Assembly: GCA_003427395.1 (NCBI GenBank)
Contig: BFEA01000244.1
Location: 115,106 to 149,253 of the forward strand
From: Chara braunii
Taxonomy: Eukaryota; Streptophyta; Charophyceae; Charales; Characeae
DNA length: 34,148 nucleotides
Reading direction: 5' to 3'
Positions within the stretch are counted from its first letter, which is position 1, and every line of letters starts with the position of its first letter. Below, in pieces: positions 9,340-19,605 of the stretch. The notes below the pieces were generated by a model. It made no database searches, was not told the DNA's origin, and worked only from the letters and a program-made list of their open reading frames with translations. The position numbers were made by a program, and so were the translations under genes.

Positions 9340-10459
9340 GATATTTGGATGCTAATTTATTATGGTTTCAGACATTAAAAATTTATCATTATTACGTATA
9401 AATTTATAAACTCTGTGTTAAGATTATTATCGTTTATCTCAATTTTTTTTCAGATATTTTATCATGAACTTTGGGGTATTGTTTCAGTTATCATATTATA
9501 AGATCGACTTTGTTGTGACATTCATTTTTGGAGCTATTTAGAACGTTGTCAACCAAGGTTATGTTTTTCTTAATATTATTTTGTTGAGTTACATACTTTA
9601 TTAGGGTACTTGGATTGATGCATATTTTGATCCGTAAGTTTAAGTGACCTTCCATTTATTTTAAGATTGTCTATTGTATATTATATGTGATACATTTATA
9701 TGGTATGAATACATCTTATCAATCATTAAAATGTTTGACTTGGATCATTATGAGATTCCACGTGAAAACATTTGTTGTGAATTGTTTCGTTGTGGGTAAT
9801 TGAAGTTTGTTGTGGGTTTGTTATTATGTCGCGATAAATTTTTGATGTAATTGTGAACTTTGTAGGTGGTAGTGAGGCCTGCACCGAAGTTGTGTTCCTG
9901 GTGCATAGCGAGATGTTGTCTTCCGAATCCTATGTGGTTTAAGGAAAGGAGGCTACACTCATTAAAAGAGAGAGAGGCGTTGTGACCTTCTTGAGACACT
10001 GCTTATAGAGGAGGCGATTGCTGCCTGTTACGAGAGAAGGAGTGGTTACCTAATCTCGTATCAAGTAGTATCACTTCACCTCTATGGTTGAGGCCTAACC
10101 AACCTAGACTGTGTGAGGTGGAGATGTTTGGTTTTATGGGGATGGGATTGATGCGATGATGACGCTGGAATTGAAGGGAATGTGGTGAGGCTCAAATCTT
10201 AAGCGGGGCTTGATAAAAAGATGCTATCCCGTGAAAGGGATTACACAACTCCTCAGCGTATATCACAAATTATTCAATAGTTTACAAACATCGGACATGA
10301 TAACTACAAATTATTTTTTCTATCTCTGAAGTTGGAATAGGCTCAAAACTTTGACGATGACTTTTGAATGAATGGTCACTCTCTGGATGGTTTGTTCTGA
10401 CTATGTATGAGCAACTTCCGATAGGTTGATCTATTGTGATATAAACTAATGGTTGTCGG
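9340..10459. other. AT-rich non-coding stretch
   Basis: No coding sequence or RNA gene is visible. It is AT-rich to about 9750 and more balanced afterwards. It is presumed internal leader of the LTR element with PBS at 8311, but no gag, protease or polymerase motif was found. Confidence 0.4.
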
Positions 10460-10782
10460 TTTTAGGTTTGTCAGGGGCGAAATCTGGTAACCATTCAAAG
10501 AGACAAAAATGTTAGCCGCCACTGCGAAGATGTTAGGACCATTAAAAAAAAAAAATCCTCTGTATTTTAGGTTTCTAGGAGCGGAATCTGGGTCCAAGTT
10601 TTTGATTTTAGGTTCGCCAGAGGCGGAATCTGGTACTATTCCAATTGATGAGTAAGAGAATGTTATGTTTTAGGCTTCTGGAGGCAAAATCTAGTTTTGA
10701 AGTATTTATATAAAGGTTTCAAGATTTATAATCCAATTTTGTTGATAGTATTATATTTGGGATTCTGGAGGCTGAATCCAGA
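10460..10782 (+). repeat. Five interspersed copies of a ~28-bp hairpin-forming motif
   Basis: The motif TTTTAGGTTCGCCAGAGGCG followed by GAATCTGGT, or close variants, occurs at 10460-10488, 10564-10593, 10606-10634, 10667-10695 and 10754-10782. The third copy contains the inverted repeat CCAGA-7nt-TCTGG (10617-10633) and the fifth contains TCTGGA-7nt-TCCAGA. Spacing is irregular (about 40-105 bp), so this is not a simple tandem array. A related minus-strand copy sits at 24850-24880. Confidence 0.65.
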
Positions 10783-10912
10783 TTTATTGGTGAAAATTTT
10801 CGACTTTGTTCCAGAAAATTGTATTGAATTGTTGTGTATTGTAATCGTTTTTTCACATAGAAATTTGATGGTGAACGACAGGGACGTCGTTTAATGGGGC
10901 CCGGGAACGTTG

Positions 10913-11342
10913 TCGGGGCAGAAACCTTGACAAAGGCATCTGCGCAGTGTTCTTCAATGCTAGAGGATGTTCGGCTTGGTGAAAGGTTATCCATGCTTCA
11001 TAACTTGATGAGCTTGGTTATCTGACGGAATATTATTTGGACCTGACTTATGACCGGAAGACAAACCTTTTTAACCAGTAGTCCAGACGCTTGTAGCGCC
11101 CGAGAGTACTAACGGTAGTTGCCAGTTTTGAGCAAGGCTGCTGAGGCATGTGGACGTGGAAAAGTTAGAACTATACCTATTCTACCTAAAATAATGTTGT
11201 GTGACTTTAAAGCCTAAGTAGGCTAAGGCGAACAATCACGCTGGGATGGGGCCACGACACGGGTGGAAAGGGATACCTATTTATTTACTTTTTTTTAATC
11301 ATTGGGCGCGCAGGATTTGATTCCACACCGAGGGCCTAAAAA
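10913..11342 (+). repeat. Dispersed repeat R, copy 2 (uninterrupted)
   Basis: About 428 bp aligning end to end with R copy 1 at 1780-2595 but without the MITE. The uninterrupted C-T8-AATCATT at about 11288 is the empty site for MITE 1. It ends just before the start codon of the Penelope-like ORF1, so it may be the 5' untranslated or pseudo-LTR part of that element. Confidence 0.7.
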
Positions 11343-12173
11343 ATGATGGTCTTAGACCTGGTGCCACGAAACTGGAGTTGGTATGACTTCAAGCAGCCTA
11401 TTGTATATTGTCTCATCTCACCTTGGTGCAGGAAAGCATATATAGGCAGGTCCATTAGAGGCGCTGCGGAGAGATGGTGGGAGCATGTTAGGTGCACGGA
11501 ATCAGGAACGAAGGATAGAGCGCCACTGCTTTATAGATGGCTGCGAAAATTTAACTGGAATAACTATGTCGTAATTCTTATAATTACCTCAGAAGTCAGT
11601 GGATTGGAAAGCCTAGAAAGTACGCTCATTAAAAAAATTTTCCCATCGCTTAACATGATAGGCACGGGGATGAAAGGGAACCCTAAGAAGAGGTTGGGAA
11701 GGAGGGAAAGGCGAGCGAGGATTGTGAGAGGCAAGGAAATGGAGGTTGCGAAGCGGACACGTGTTATTCTTTTTCAGATGGAAAATAGTTCGTTAGGTAA
11801 CACTAGCCGTCGAATTAGTCTAGATTTGGCCTACAAGGAGAGGAAGAGACAGGTACAAATTGTTAGTGAAGGTGGTGAAATCTGGGGAGAAGACTGGTCG
11901 TTAGTGAAAAGATTTTATGGGACTTCGACTGTCGTGGCGCAAGTAGGGAAGATAACACTACCCCACTCAAAAACTTGGTTTGAGGAAGGAGGTAGTTTCT
12001 GGATTGCCCCCATTGTCATCACGCAAAATGCTAGGGACAGAGGGAAAGACTACCTACGACAACTCTTGGAATTGCCCTTTAAACGGAAGGAGTTGTCACT
12101 TATGTCTGTGGATAAACTCATGTACCTCTATAACGGCACTGGTCATTTAGGGAGAAGGGAAAGAGGAAGATGA
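11343..12173 (+). CDS. Penelope-like element ORF1: N-terminal GIY-YIG endonuclease
   Basis: This is a 276-residue frame from ATG to TGA. The GIY-YIG nuclease fold is visible at residues 20-104: IVY (Tyr22), AYIGRS (Tyr33), ERWWEH (Arg44, His48), and LESTLIKKIFPSLN (Glu92, Asn104). All catalytic positions of the family are kept. Two cysteines (Cys23, Cys29) sit between the GIY and YIG motifs, a spacing I recall as characteristic of permuted PLEs; this is from memory and unverified. A basic linker follows at about residues 110-130. The nuclease would nick target DNA to prime reverse transcription. In canonical Penelope elements this domain is C-terminal; here it precedes the RT. The stop overlaps the next ATG by ATGA at 12170-12173. 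The element is probably inactive because ORF2 is broken. Confidence 0.88.
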   Translation: MMVLDLVPRNWSWYDFKQPIVYCLISPWCRKAYIGRSIRGAAERWWEHVRCTESGTKDRAPLLYRWLRKFNWNNYVVILIITSEVSGLESLESTLIKKIFPSLNMIGTGMKGNPKKRLGRRERRARIVRGKEMEVAKRTRVILFQMENSSLGNTSRRISLDLAYKERKRQVQIVSEGGEIWGEDWSLVKRFYGTSTVVAQVGKITLPHSKTWFEEGGSFWIAPIVITQNARDRGKDYLRQLLELPFKRKELSLMSVDKLMYLYNGTGHLGRRERGR

Positions 12174-14116
12174 TCAACGGCTTCCTGGGAAATGGTGTAG
12201 GAAGGAAAGCCGGTGTGAATATTCGGAAACGGATTACGGTCCAGGTCAGATACAGGAAGGAGGTGAGGAAAAGCGACATCAGAAATGTACTGATCATAAG
12301 TATCGAGAGTTGCGGTTTGCACCCTACAATTGCGGGGATCTTCAAGAGGAAGTTCAGAGTTGTGTGGAGAAGAAACAGGAACGTAGCTGAAGTCCGTTGT
12401 AACTACACACAACTCAGCAAGAAGCCAAAGTTGATTTATACGTGCAAGCAATATGACTTGGCCGTTGTCAAGGGGCACGTTTCCGTACGGATAGTTGACG
12501 TTCCGGGACTGCCAACCTTAGTGTTGAACGAGAAGAATGTGGCCCGCCCCAGGATCGAAACGACAGAAGAGGAGGTCAGCAACAGTGTATGGTTGGCGCT
12601 CACATCTGTGTTGGGCGGACGTGTAGGCGAGCAGCTATCGAATCTCCAATTTTATGATTGTTTCTCAGCGGAGCAGAATGAGCAGTGCAACACTGACGAA
12701 GGGTAAGTCTACGAAGTCAAAAAGAAATTCAAGGATTTACTAATTACGCAAGTCGACAGGAATGAGGGTGACCTTGTGCTAATGTGTCCTTCGACATACC
12801 AGCACGGGTTGGATAAATTGTTCTCCTGGAGCGTAGCTTTTGACGAAGTCAACAGCAACGAAGCAGAGATTCTGAAGGAGATGAAACGAGATTTTGAAGA
12901 TCGCAGCCTGCACAAATTAGTGAACTGGAACTCGAAAGGACAGATTGGTAGTGCGTACGTAGTGCCTAAACACAAGGATCTTGAAAGATGGGGGCCCATT
13001 GCCCCAACATGCAGCGGCAGCCGATGAATTGCGAGAGCACTCAACTATTTACTGGAAAAGCTTCCTGGAACAGCGCACTTCAACCTCACTGCAACAACCA
13101 TGCTCAAGCAAAACCTGAAGAAGGCGGAAAGGAAACTTCTGCAATACGGCAGAGATACAATGACTAGTTGTGGGGGGTTTGACATTAAAGAAATGTTTAC
13201 ATCCCTCCCACATTCTGCTATCATGGATGTGCTATCCTGGTTACTCGGAGAATGGGAGAAGAAATGATACGGGAAGATCACGGTATCCAAGAGGAGAAAG
13301 CAAGTCACCCTGGGAATGAAATCGTTCGGGAAAGGTTATCTCAGGTTTTCCTTCAATCATATTTGGAGCTTCGTGTCCTTCGAGCTACAGCATACCTACA
13401 CTACGTGTAGAGGAAAGTTGTTGAGACAAGCCATCGGAGTGCCAATGGGGAAGAACTCTAGTCCCCCGCTAGCCTGCTTACTATGTGCAAAATACGAAGA
13501 TGGGTTTCTGAGATCATCGGGAAGCGACCGTAAGCTCGTCCATGACGTAAGATTCATGGATGACGTGATGCTGGCGGTTGTATGTAATCGAAAAAATGAA
13601 AGTTCGATCAGCAAGGCGTTTGAGGTTTTAAGGAAGTTTCGAAGTTGTTATGGAGATAAGTTATCTTCGATTCGTACGGACGACGAATCTAATATCATTG
13701 ATTTCATTGGTTCGAAGCTTACGGCCCTACCTAGAAAGACCGTGTTCCTTTTGGAACCGAAGATCAAGAACGGGTTGATTGTCCAGTTGGGAGAAGTGCA
13801 GCAGCATCTCGTCTATCATTGCTTCCGGGACTTTAATTTCTATTCCGACAAGCGGGCAAAAATTTGAGCGGTAATCGATTATCTTCACCACATCCAGGAG
13901 ATAGAGAATAGTGAGAGCACTCTATTACTGGCAGTCATGGCTCTGAAGCAAGAGCTCCAGCGTCGGGGATACCCCCCGACATTCTTCTTCAAAGTCCTAG
14001 CACGATTTGCTAAGGGCACCATCGTTCTCAGGGAGCCTTGGCTGGGCCTACTTGAGAACCTGGTACTTTTGGATCGTAACGCGCAACCGAATCTTGTATG
14101 GCGGATGCGCGTCTAA
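12170..14116 (+). pseudogene. Penelope-like element ORF2: reverse transcriptase, four in-frame stops
   Basis: One frame of 648 codons carries stops at 12704 (TAA), 13025, 13265 and 13865 (TGA). RT signatures in order: GSAYVVPKHKDL..W.PI at about 12950-13005 (fingers), ALNYLLEKLPG at about 13040-13070, FDIKEMFTSLP at 13178-13210 (motif A, with its catalytic Asp), IGVPMGKNSSPPLACLL at about 13430-13480 (motif B), and RFMDDVM at 13550-13570 (motif C, with the Asp pair). A thumb-like region follows to the TAA at 14114. These are PLE/telomerase-type RT features. The purine-rich sequence before 12170 reads through in this frame, so ORF1 and ORF2 were probably one polyprotein of about 920 residues split by a small indel. 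All four stops could come from C-to-T changes of CGA or CAA codons. Confidence 0.87.
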
Positions 14117-14387
14117 AACAAGACCATACTTGTATTTTTTTTGCCCAATTATTGTACGTAGGCAGTTATCTCCGTAGAAGGTATAAATTTCACGTAATTT
14201 TATACCAGCGGGATTTAGGCGAGATAGTGGACGCAGTTTTCCCGGGGAATTTTACCTTTTTTTTAACAAAGTACCGGCACGTATAATATGATTAATTATA
14301 GTTCTGCCCTCGGAATTACGTAGCGCTGCCATGGTAGACCCTATGCCAGTTAGGCAGCCCAGTCACGGTACTAACGGGATGCCCGCT
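14117..14387. other. Post-ORF region of the Penelope-like element
   Basis: No gene is seen. It is presumed 3' untranslated sequence of the element. The 3' boundary of the element could not be placed. Confidence 0.4.
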
Positions 14388-14770
14388 CATTTTCAAAAAA
14401 GAGCGGGGAGAGGAAATACAACGTGTCATTTTTTTGAAATTGTACAGGCCACGTGCGACACATACGTAACTGACTGGTCCACTGAGCCACGTAGTGGGAG
14501 TCAGGGTTGTGATCCGAGATGTGTGAATTAGTCCAATAGGAATTCAGAATAGGGAAGGTGATGCATGGTAGCTAATTTTCAAAAAAGAGCGGGGAAAGGA
14601 AATACAGCGTGTCGTTTTTTTGAAACTGTACAGGTCACGAGCGACATGTACGTAACTGACTGGACCATTGAGCCAGGTAGTAGGAGTCAGGGTTGTGATC
14701 CGAGATGCATGATTTAGCCCAATAGGAATTTGGGATAGGGAAGGCGATGCACTGTAGGAGTCAGGACTGA
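14388..14770 (+). repeat. Tandem duplication, ~186-bp unit, downstream of the PLE
   Basis: TTTTCAAAAAAGAGCGGGGA recurs 186 bp apart (about 14391 and 14577). It is followed each time by a TTTTTTTGAAA word, a TACGTAACTGACTGG word, GAGTCAGGGTTGTGATCCGA, and AGTCCAATAGGAATT or AGCCCAATAGGAATT. A third, shorter echo (AGTCAGGACTGAGATCCACA) lies near 14760. Confidence 0.85.
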
Positions 14771-14999
14771 GATCCACACTGCAAGATCTAGTCCAATGGA
14801 AATCGTATTAGTTCGAAGAAGGAAATGAGCCATTGGAATGGCTATCGGCGCTAGTCCATGCATAGTACCTCGACACGTGAACATGTCGGGGAATGTGCGC
14901 GTTTGCTGAGATGAGTATGTGCGACTTTGTATTGAAGGATATTCGAAGCGTGTACGAAAGGTAGTTGGCCACGTTTTTTCACTATTCCACTATTCTTTT
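14771..14999. other. Unassigned spacer before LTR Y
   Basis: I see nothing supportable. There is no purine-rich tract immediately upstream of the inferred LTR start, which weakens the case that Y is the 3' LTR partner of X. Confidence 0.35.
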
Positions 15000-15283
15000 T
15001 GTTCGTGATTGTACTACAGTGGGGCTGGTACTCCCAGCATTCGGATCAACAAAATCGAATGAATCTACACTAAAATATGAAACTTTACACTACACTAGCG
15101 TGTGTGTGTGTGTCAGAGAGAGCGAGAGCGAGCGCGCACGCGCGCGCGAGAGAGAGAGAAAGAGTCCTACCTTGCATTTGGCTCCAAGCTACTTCCATCG
15201 ATGGGGTAAGCAAAACTGAATGAATCTTTAGCCCAAATTCCATAGAAGATCCTATTGAGCTTGACTTTAATTCGTCACTGTTA

Positions 15284-15656
15284 AATGACGTGATTTGTGC
15301 AGCATCGTGTTCGGGTTCAGTCACCGAACCCGAACGTTCGAGACTGAACGCGAACGAGCGCCAAAACTCTCCGAATGCGAACATAAAGATATTTAAAAAA
15401 ATAAAATAAAAAAACTCTCAGAAAAATATGAAAACAATATCTGTTATGTAAAATAATAACACAAACAACTTTTGCGTCAGAGGTATGCTCAAATTCATAA
15501 CCAAACTCGAGTTAAAAATAAAAAACCCAAATATTTTATTATTATGTTTTTTTAATATGTTCGGTCGAACACGTTCGGGAGGCATTCGGCCGAACACCCG
15601 AACATGTTCAGACGTCCAGAAAAGTTCCGAACATGTTCGGTATGCTACATAGGACG
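15284..15656 (+). mobile_element. hAT-like MITE 3 inside LTR Y
   Basis: GACGTGA occurs at about 15285 and again at about 15652, flanking sequence absent from LTR X at the matching place (AAATGATGTTAAGGG near 4651). The ends are imperfect inverted repeats (TTTGTGCAGCATCG against CTATGTAGCATACCG) with repeated GTTCGG/CCGAAC words. The AT-rich middle has the family core (TATGTTATGTAAAATAA then CAAACAACTTTTGC, about 15441-15477). No transposase. Confidence 0.72.
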
Positions 15657-16073
15657 TGAGGCTTTTTTTTTTTTTTTTTTTTTTTTAATCTTGTTTTGCC
15701 CTTACTGAGGGGAAAAGAGGTTGCCGAAAAGCAGCAGAAGGTGAGTGTGTGTGTGCATCTGGCGGCTATAGAGGGCAGGTTCTCGGGTGGTTTGTTGCAC
15801 CTCATGCAGCAAACCAGCTAGGAGTTGACTCTGAGTCGTCCAAGTTTAAGGGGAAAATGCATTTATGAGTTGGGGCCTCAATAATAGCAGATCAATAAGT
15901 GAGGGGTTGGATACAACCACCCCTTGGTGCACTAAAACCAGAACATAAGCAAGGTTTTTTTCCTAATGAATGAACCTGGTCTTTTGAGTTGTGTGGGGCT
16001 GGTAGATGCCCTTGCTCAGCCTGAGCCCGGATTTTTGGTTGAAAGCTCAGGCTGCTACCACCACCTCCCTCAA

Positions 16074-16082
16074 CTATATAAG
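16074..16082 (+). promoter_or_regulatory. Putative TATA box of LTR Y
   Basis: CTATATAAG in the context CCTCCCTCAACTATATAAGC, the same as in LTR X. Confidence 0.6.
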
Positions 16083-19000
16083 CAGCCTATTGCCCCCAAT
16101 TGCCTCAAACTTGTGAGGATGTTATGTTGCTCATTTGTTGGGAACCAAATGTTGTGTCTGCTGAGGGGAAAGGCTGCTGGAGTCTGAGAAAAAGCAGGTG
16201 CTTAGGGAGGGTATGAGGTTTGCAAGTGACGGGGAAGGAGATTATGGTTGCACAGCGAGGTGAAGTAAGGGGAAGTTGCTTCTGGAGTTAAGAGTAGAGG
16301 GGCGGTAGTCATAGCTGGCAGCCACATTCTTAGTGGTGGCGTCCGACCCCGTCGATGGCAAGATCTTCCTAAGGGAAGGTGCCGTCGGACTGCCACGTTG
16401 ACATCAAGGCCTTCCTAAGGAAAGGTCCTGCCGAAATCGCGACAGGCGGCGATGCTTTTTGAAATGACGCAACAAAGGAGATGTTGTCAGACTATTTGGG
16501 CGTGGACTGCTAGGCGTTGTGAGGGGGAGGTGTTGTCTGATTGCTGGCACATCGACGACACTCTTTCTGAGGGGAAGCGCTGTTAAAATTCTGTTGTACA
16601 ATGATTTTCATTATATTGTGCGAGTGGGCAGTCGTGCTTCTGGACAACCATGGTATAAGTTTTGACGGTACGACGAGCGGTAGTCCCACTTTTATTTTTT
16701 TGAGGTGCGTGGCGGGGGTGGACCATTCTGGCATGATCTTACGGTAGTATGGGCGCTGATGTACATTTGAGATGGTGCAGCAGTGGTTTGTGGACCGGCG
16801 GCATGAAGAGAGTCCGAGTGAGTGCACGCAGTAGTGACTATTGGAATTGTTGCACTTGTGGTTTCTATCGAGAGCCACCTTTTTTCTTTTTCTGTAACGG
16901 TGCGAGCAGTTTCGAGTTTTGAAGCATTTGGTGTGGTGGGCAGATAGTGTGGGACTATCAAGAACCATTTTGGGACCGAGTGGGACCAACTTGGGGTCGG
17001 ATGCAGTGATCGGCAGAGGCTTGGGCCTGCAGTTTGTTTTGGTACCATCCTTGGGGGACGCGGTATCATTGGGACGCCGAGATTACGTGTGACTTAATTT
17101 TGAGGACATCCTCTCCTCGGCGGGCCCAACTTCTAGACGTGGGTCATCTTTCAATGGAACGGTCACAACAGAGGGAGTTGTGAGCCACATACTTCGGAGT
17201 TCAGTGACGATCACCTTTTCAAATTTGGGATATTACTCGACTTTCTTGACTGAGTCAGTTCAAACTTCACTCATGGTGAGTTGATTGACTCAGATTTTCC
17301 TTTTCACCTATGTGAACCCACATTTTGCTTGATTCTGTTCTTTTGAATGTTTAAAAGAAAAGGTAGACGAAAATTGTACGAGTAAATGCATGTGAATGGA
17401 AAGGTCCGAGTTGAGTATGGGGTCGCATTGGTTTCTTTTGAACTTGTTTTTTTTTGCGTGTTGTGGAGGTAGGTAGGATGCTTGCAAAGGAGTTTGATCT
17501 ATGCCTATTTGAGACAAATGAAAAGGATCGTCTTCCTTCTACTTACAACATACCTATTTGTAAAAAATGTTTTGTCGTTTTGAAAAAGGTTAATTCAGAA
17601 CTCATCTAAAGAAAAACTTATTTCAAATAAAGAAGACAAAGTTAAACTAACTTAGTTTTTTCCTCGGACTGACTTTTTCGATATTAAATGACCTTATGTA
17701 CCTATACCTGTCCAAATGATTCTCATTCTTTCTCCTTTGACTTCTTTTTCGTGTAAGTTACCTTGAACTTAGGAGAAAAGGAGTACATGAAACCTTGCGA
17801 CGAACATGTCCTCTCTCTAGGAAGCATGCAAGGCAGGGGTTTGTATTCTTTTGAAGTCGGCTTTGTAATTGGCTTGGACTGGACCTGATTCATCGAGGGT
17901 GGTACTTTGTCGATTCTGTGATGACGACCCAACCTCTGAGATTTGAGTCTTTGAGCTCAAGTGAGGGGAAGGAGTGTCCACATACCGCTTCCTAGAGGGT
18001 TAGGCGTGTGACGACGCAGAGTGGTCAAACCCTCGTCGAGTCTTGGGTGACGTGGGAGCTGATTTAATGTCCTTGCGGGTAGCCACCTTAGTTGCCCCTG
18101 TTAGAATAAAAGTTGGAGATATAAGAAGCTTGAGCTCGCAAGAAGGAGTAGATAATGAAAGTGACGGTTGTCTTTGCGTAGTGATAAGAACTGCGGGTTC
18201 GTTTTGAGTATCCTGATGATAAAGGTGGATATTTCATCATTAAAGGAAAGGAAAAAATAGTTATTGCCTATGAGGACAAGGTAACCGACAAAACATTATT
18301 CGCTAGATGATACATTCCTTCAAGCGACTGCATATATTGCGAAGGTGTGATCAAATTGAGAGTTCAAACTGAGAGTGTAAACTTCAGTCAGGAATCTGAT
18401 CACTTATGTTCCTGTATAGTAGCAATGAAATTTACTTACCGAAGTTACCCGTGGTAGGTTTTATCAGGTGCGTCAGCGGATCCATCCATACGTGTAATGT
18501 TAGGTTGTTATTTTCGTCAATCAAAAGGGAGTCTCCACCTCGGAGGCGGCGGAGTAAAACTGCTTCGGTCATATAGGCTGGGAAGAAAAACTTTGGGAGA
18601 TCATCTCATCAAGTGGAAAACCGATCAAGGTCGGCTTCGACATCAGTTTGACTTTTTTTACAACTCGGTCTGAACTGATTTTTTTTATTTGATATAAGCT
18701 ACATTGATTTTATTTGTTTTGTTTTCAAAGAGTTGTAAACGAACTATGATTATTTGATGAGTTTCACGCTTTGTTGGGACCGTCCTAGTTGACCGACGTT
18801 CGATTGTACTTAGAAGATCAGAGCCCTAAGGATCGAACAACGTTCGGGTTCACTCGACGTTTAACCAAGTGTACCTGTACTACGGCGAATGAGTAAACAC
18901 CATCGGTTGGCCTACCTCTGCAACTACACGTAAAAACTTTCGCATGTGGGTCAGTAGCTCGGTAGGGATAGTCCCCTAAGAGTGGTGACCCTTAAGGAAG

Positions 19001-19233
19001 GTAAGTTGTGCCCCTCGGGAACCTATCCTGTCGTAGGGGACCGCAAAAAGTACTTCTGCCGCACCCGATTAGAGTGGCGGAGGGACGACCCGGCCTCATC
19101 GGTCTCGACGATTCCCGAGTTTATTTTGCGTCGTCCTCAAGTTGTCTCTTAGTTTCATTTTTGTTAACTCTTACGTGATATGGTCGGGAGGATTCTCACC
19201 TTTGCGAAAAGGCGGGAGCCGACTCGCTCGACA

Positions 19234-19605
19234 ATGTTTTTCACGACCGTGAAGGTTGACAGTCGAAAGATGAAAGCGTTTTTCATTGCAAGGGAGGAGT
19301 TCTGAGGAGTCACCCTCAATTCCCTGCAAGCTTTTCACAACCCCATGCTCGAGGGTTCGCTCAGACACTTGAGATATTTGTTGTCTCACGATGCAACATT
19401 AAGAAAGAAGCTGAACTTCAGAGTCGAATGTTACGTATTTCTCTGTTTCTTTTCAGTTTCATGTACTTTAGGACGTGGGTTTGAATTATTTTTGGAAAAC
19501 CTACATGTACCTTACAACGTGACCTTGATTGATTTTTCAAAAGGCTCAATGTACTTTATGAGTCTTGGAAAACCTATGTGTACTTCGCAACGTGAGATTG
19601 AATGA
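19234..19605 (+). pseudogene. Unknown coding family, copy f, joined directly to the LTR Y end
   Basis: The first base after the LTR opens a frame reading MFFTTVKVD, then KAFFIAREEF, a TGA at 19303, then GVTLNSLQAFHNP. This aligns with TLFTAVKVD..REEYRGVTL..AFHNP in copy c (about 1092-1200) and, more weakly, with copy b on the minus strand. The frame then stays open to 19605 with no recognised content. The N-terminal half of the family is missing. The LTR inserted into, or recombined with, a gene copy here. Function is unknown. Confidence 0.5.

Larger units (their letters stand above)
15000..19233 (+). mobile_element. Long LTR, copy Y
   Basis: It aligns with X in order: TGTTCGT start, GAATCTACACTAAAAT, GT microsatellite, CTACTTCCATCGATGGGGT, TGTTGAGCTTGACTTTA-like block, poly(T), AAAAGCAGCAGAAGGTGAGT, the TATA context at 16074, the GGGACCGAGTG.GACCAACTTG block near 16980, and the CTCGACA end. 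It carries MITE 3, which X lacks. It lacks the second U3 repeat unit that X has at about 4280-4600. No primer binding site follows; instead a fragment of the unknown coding family begins at once. It may be the 3' LTR partner of X or an independent copy. Confidence 0.7.

Noticed and set aside
10913-14999. Hammerhead ribozyme expected near PLE termini
   Set aside because: By eye I found no CTGATGA followed at a suitable distance by GAAA on either strand near the element. GATGAG words at 11010 and 14911 lack the rest of the core. A covariance-model search would settle this.
15100-15165. GT microsatellite as the insertion target of the PLE
   Set aside because: The tract is present at the same place in LTR X, so it belongs to the LTR, and it lies about 1 kb beyond the RT frame.
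8309-19233. X and Y as the two LTRs of a single intact element
   Set aside because: No matching 5-bp target duplication, no polypurine tract before Y, no gag-pol between them, and strong divergence between X and Y. Possible but unproven.
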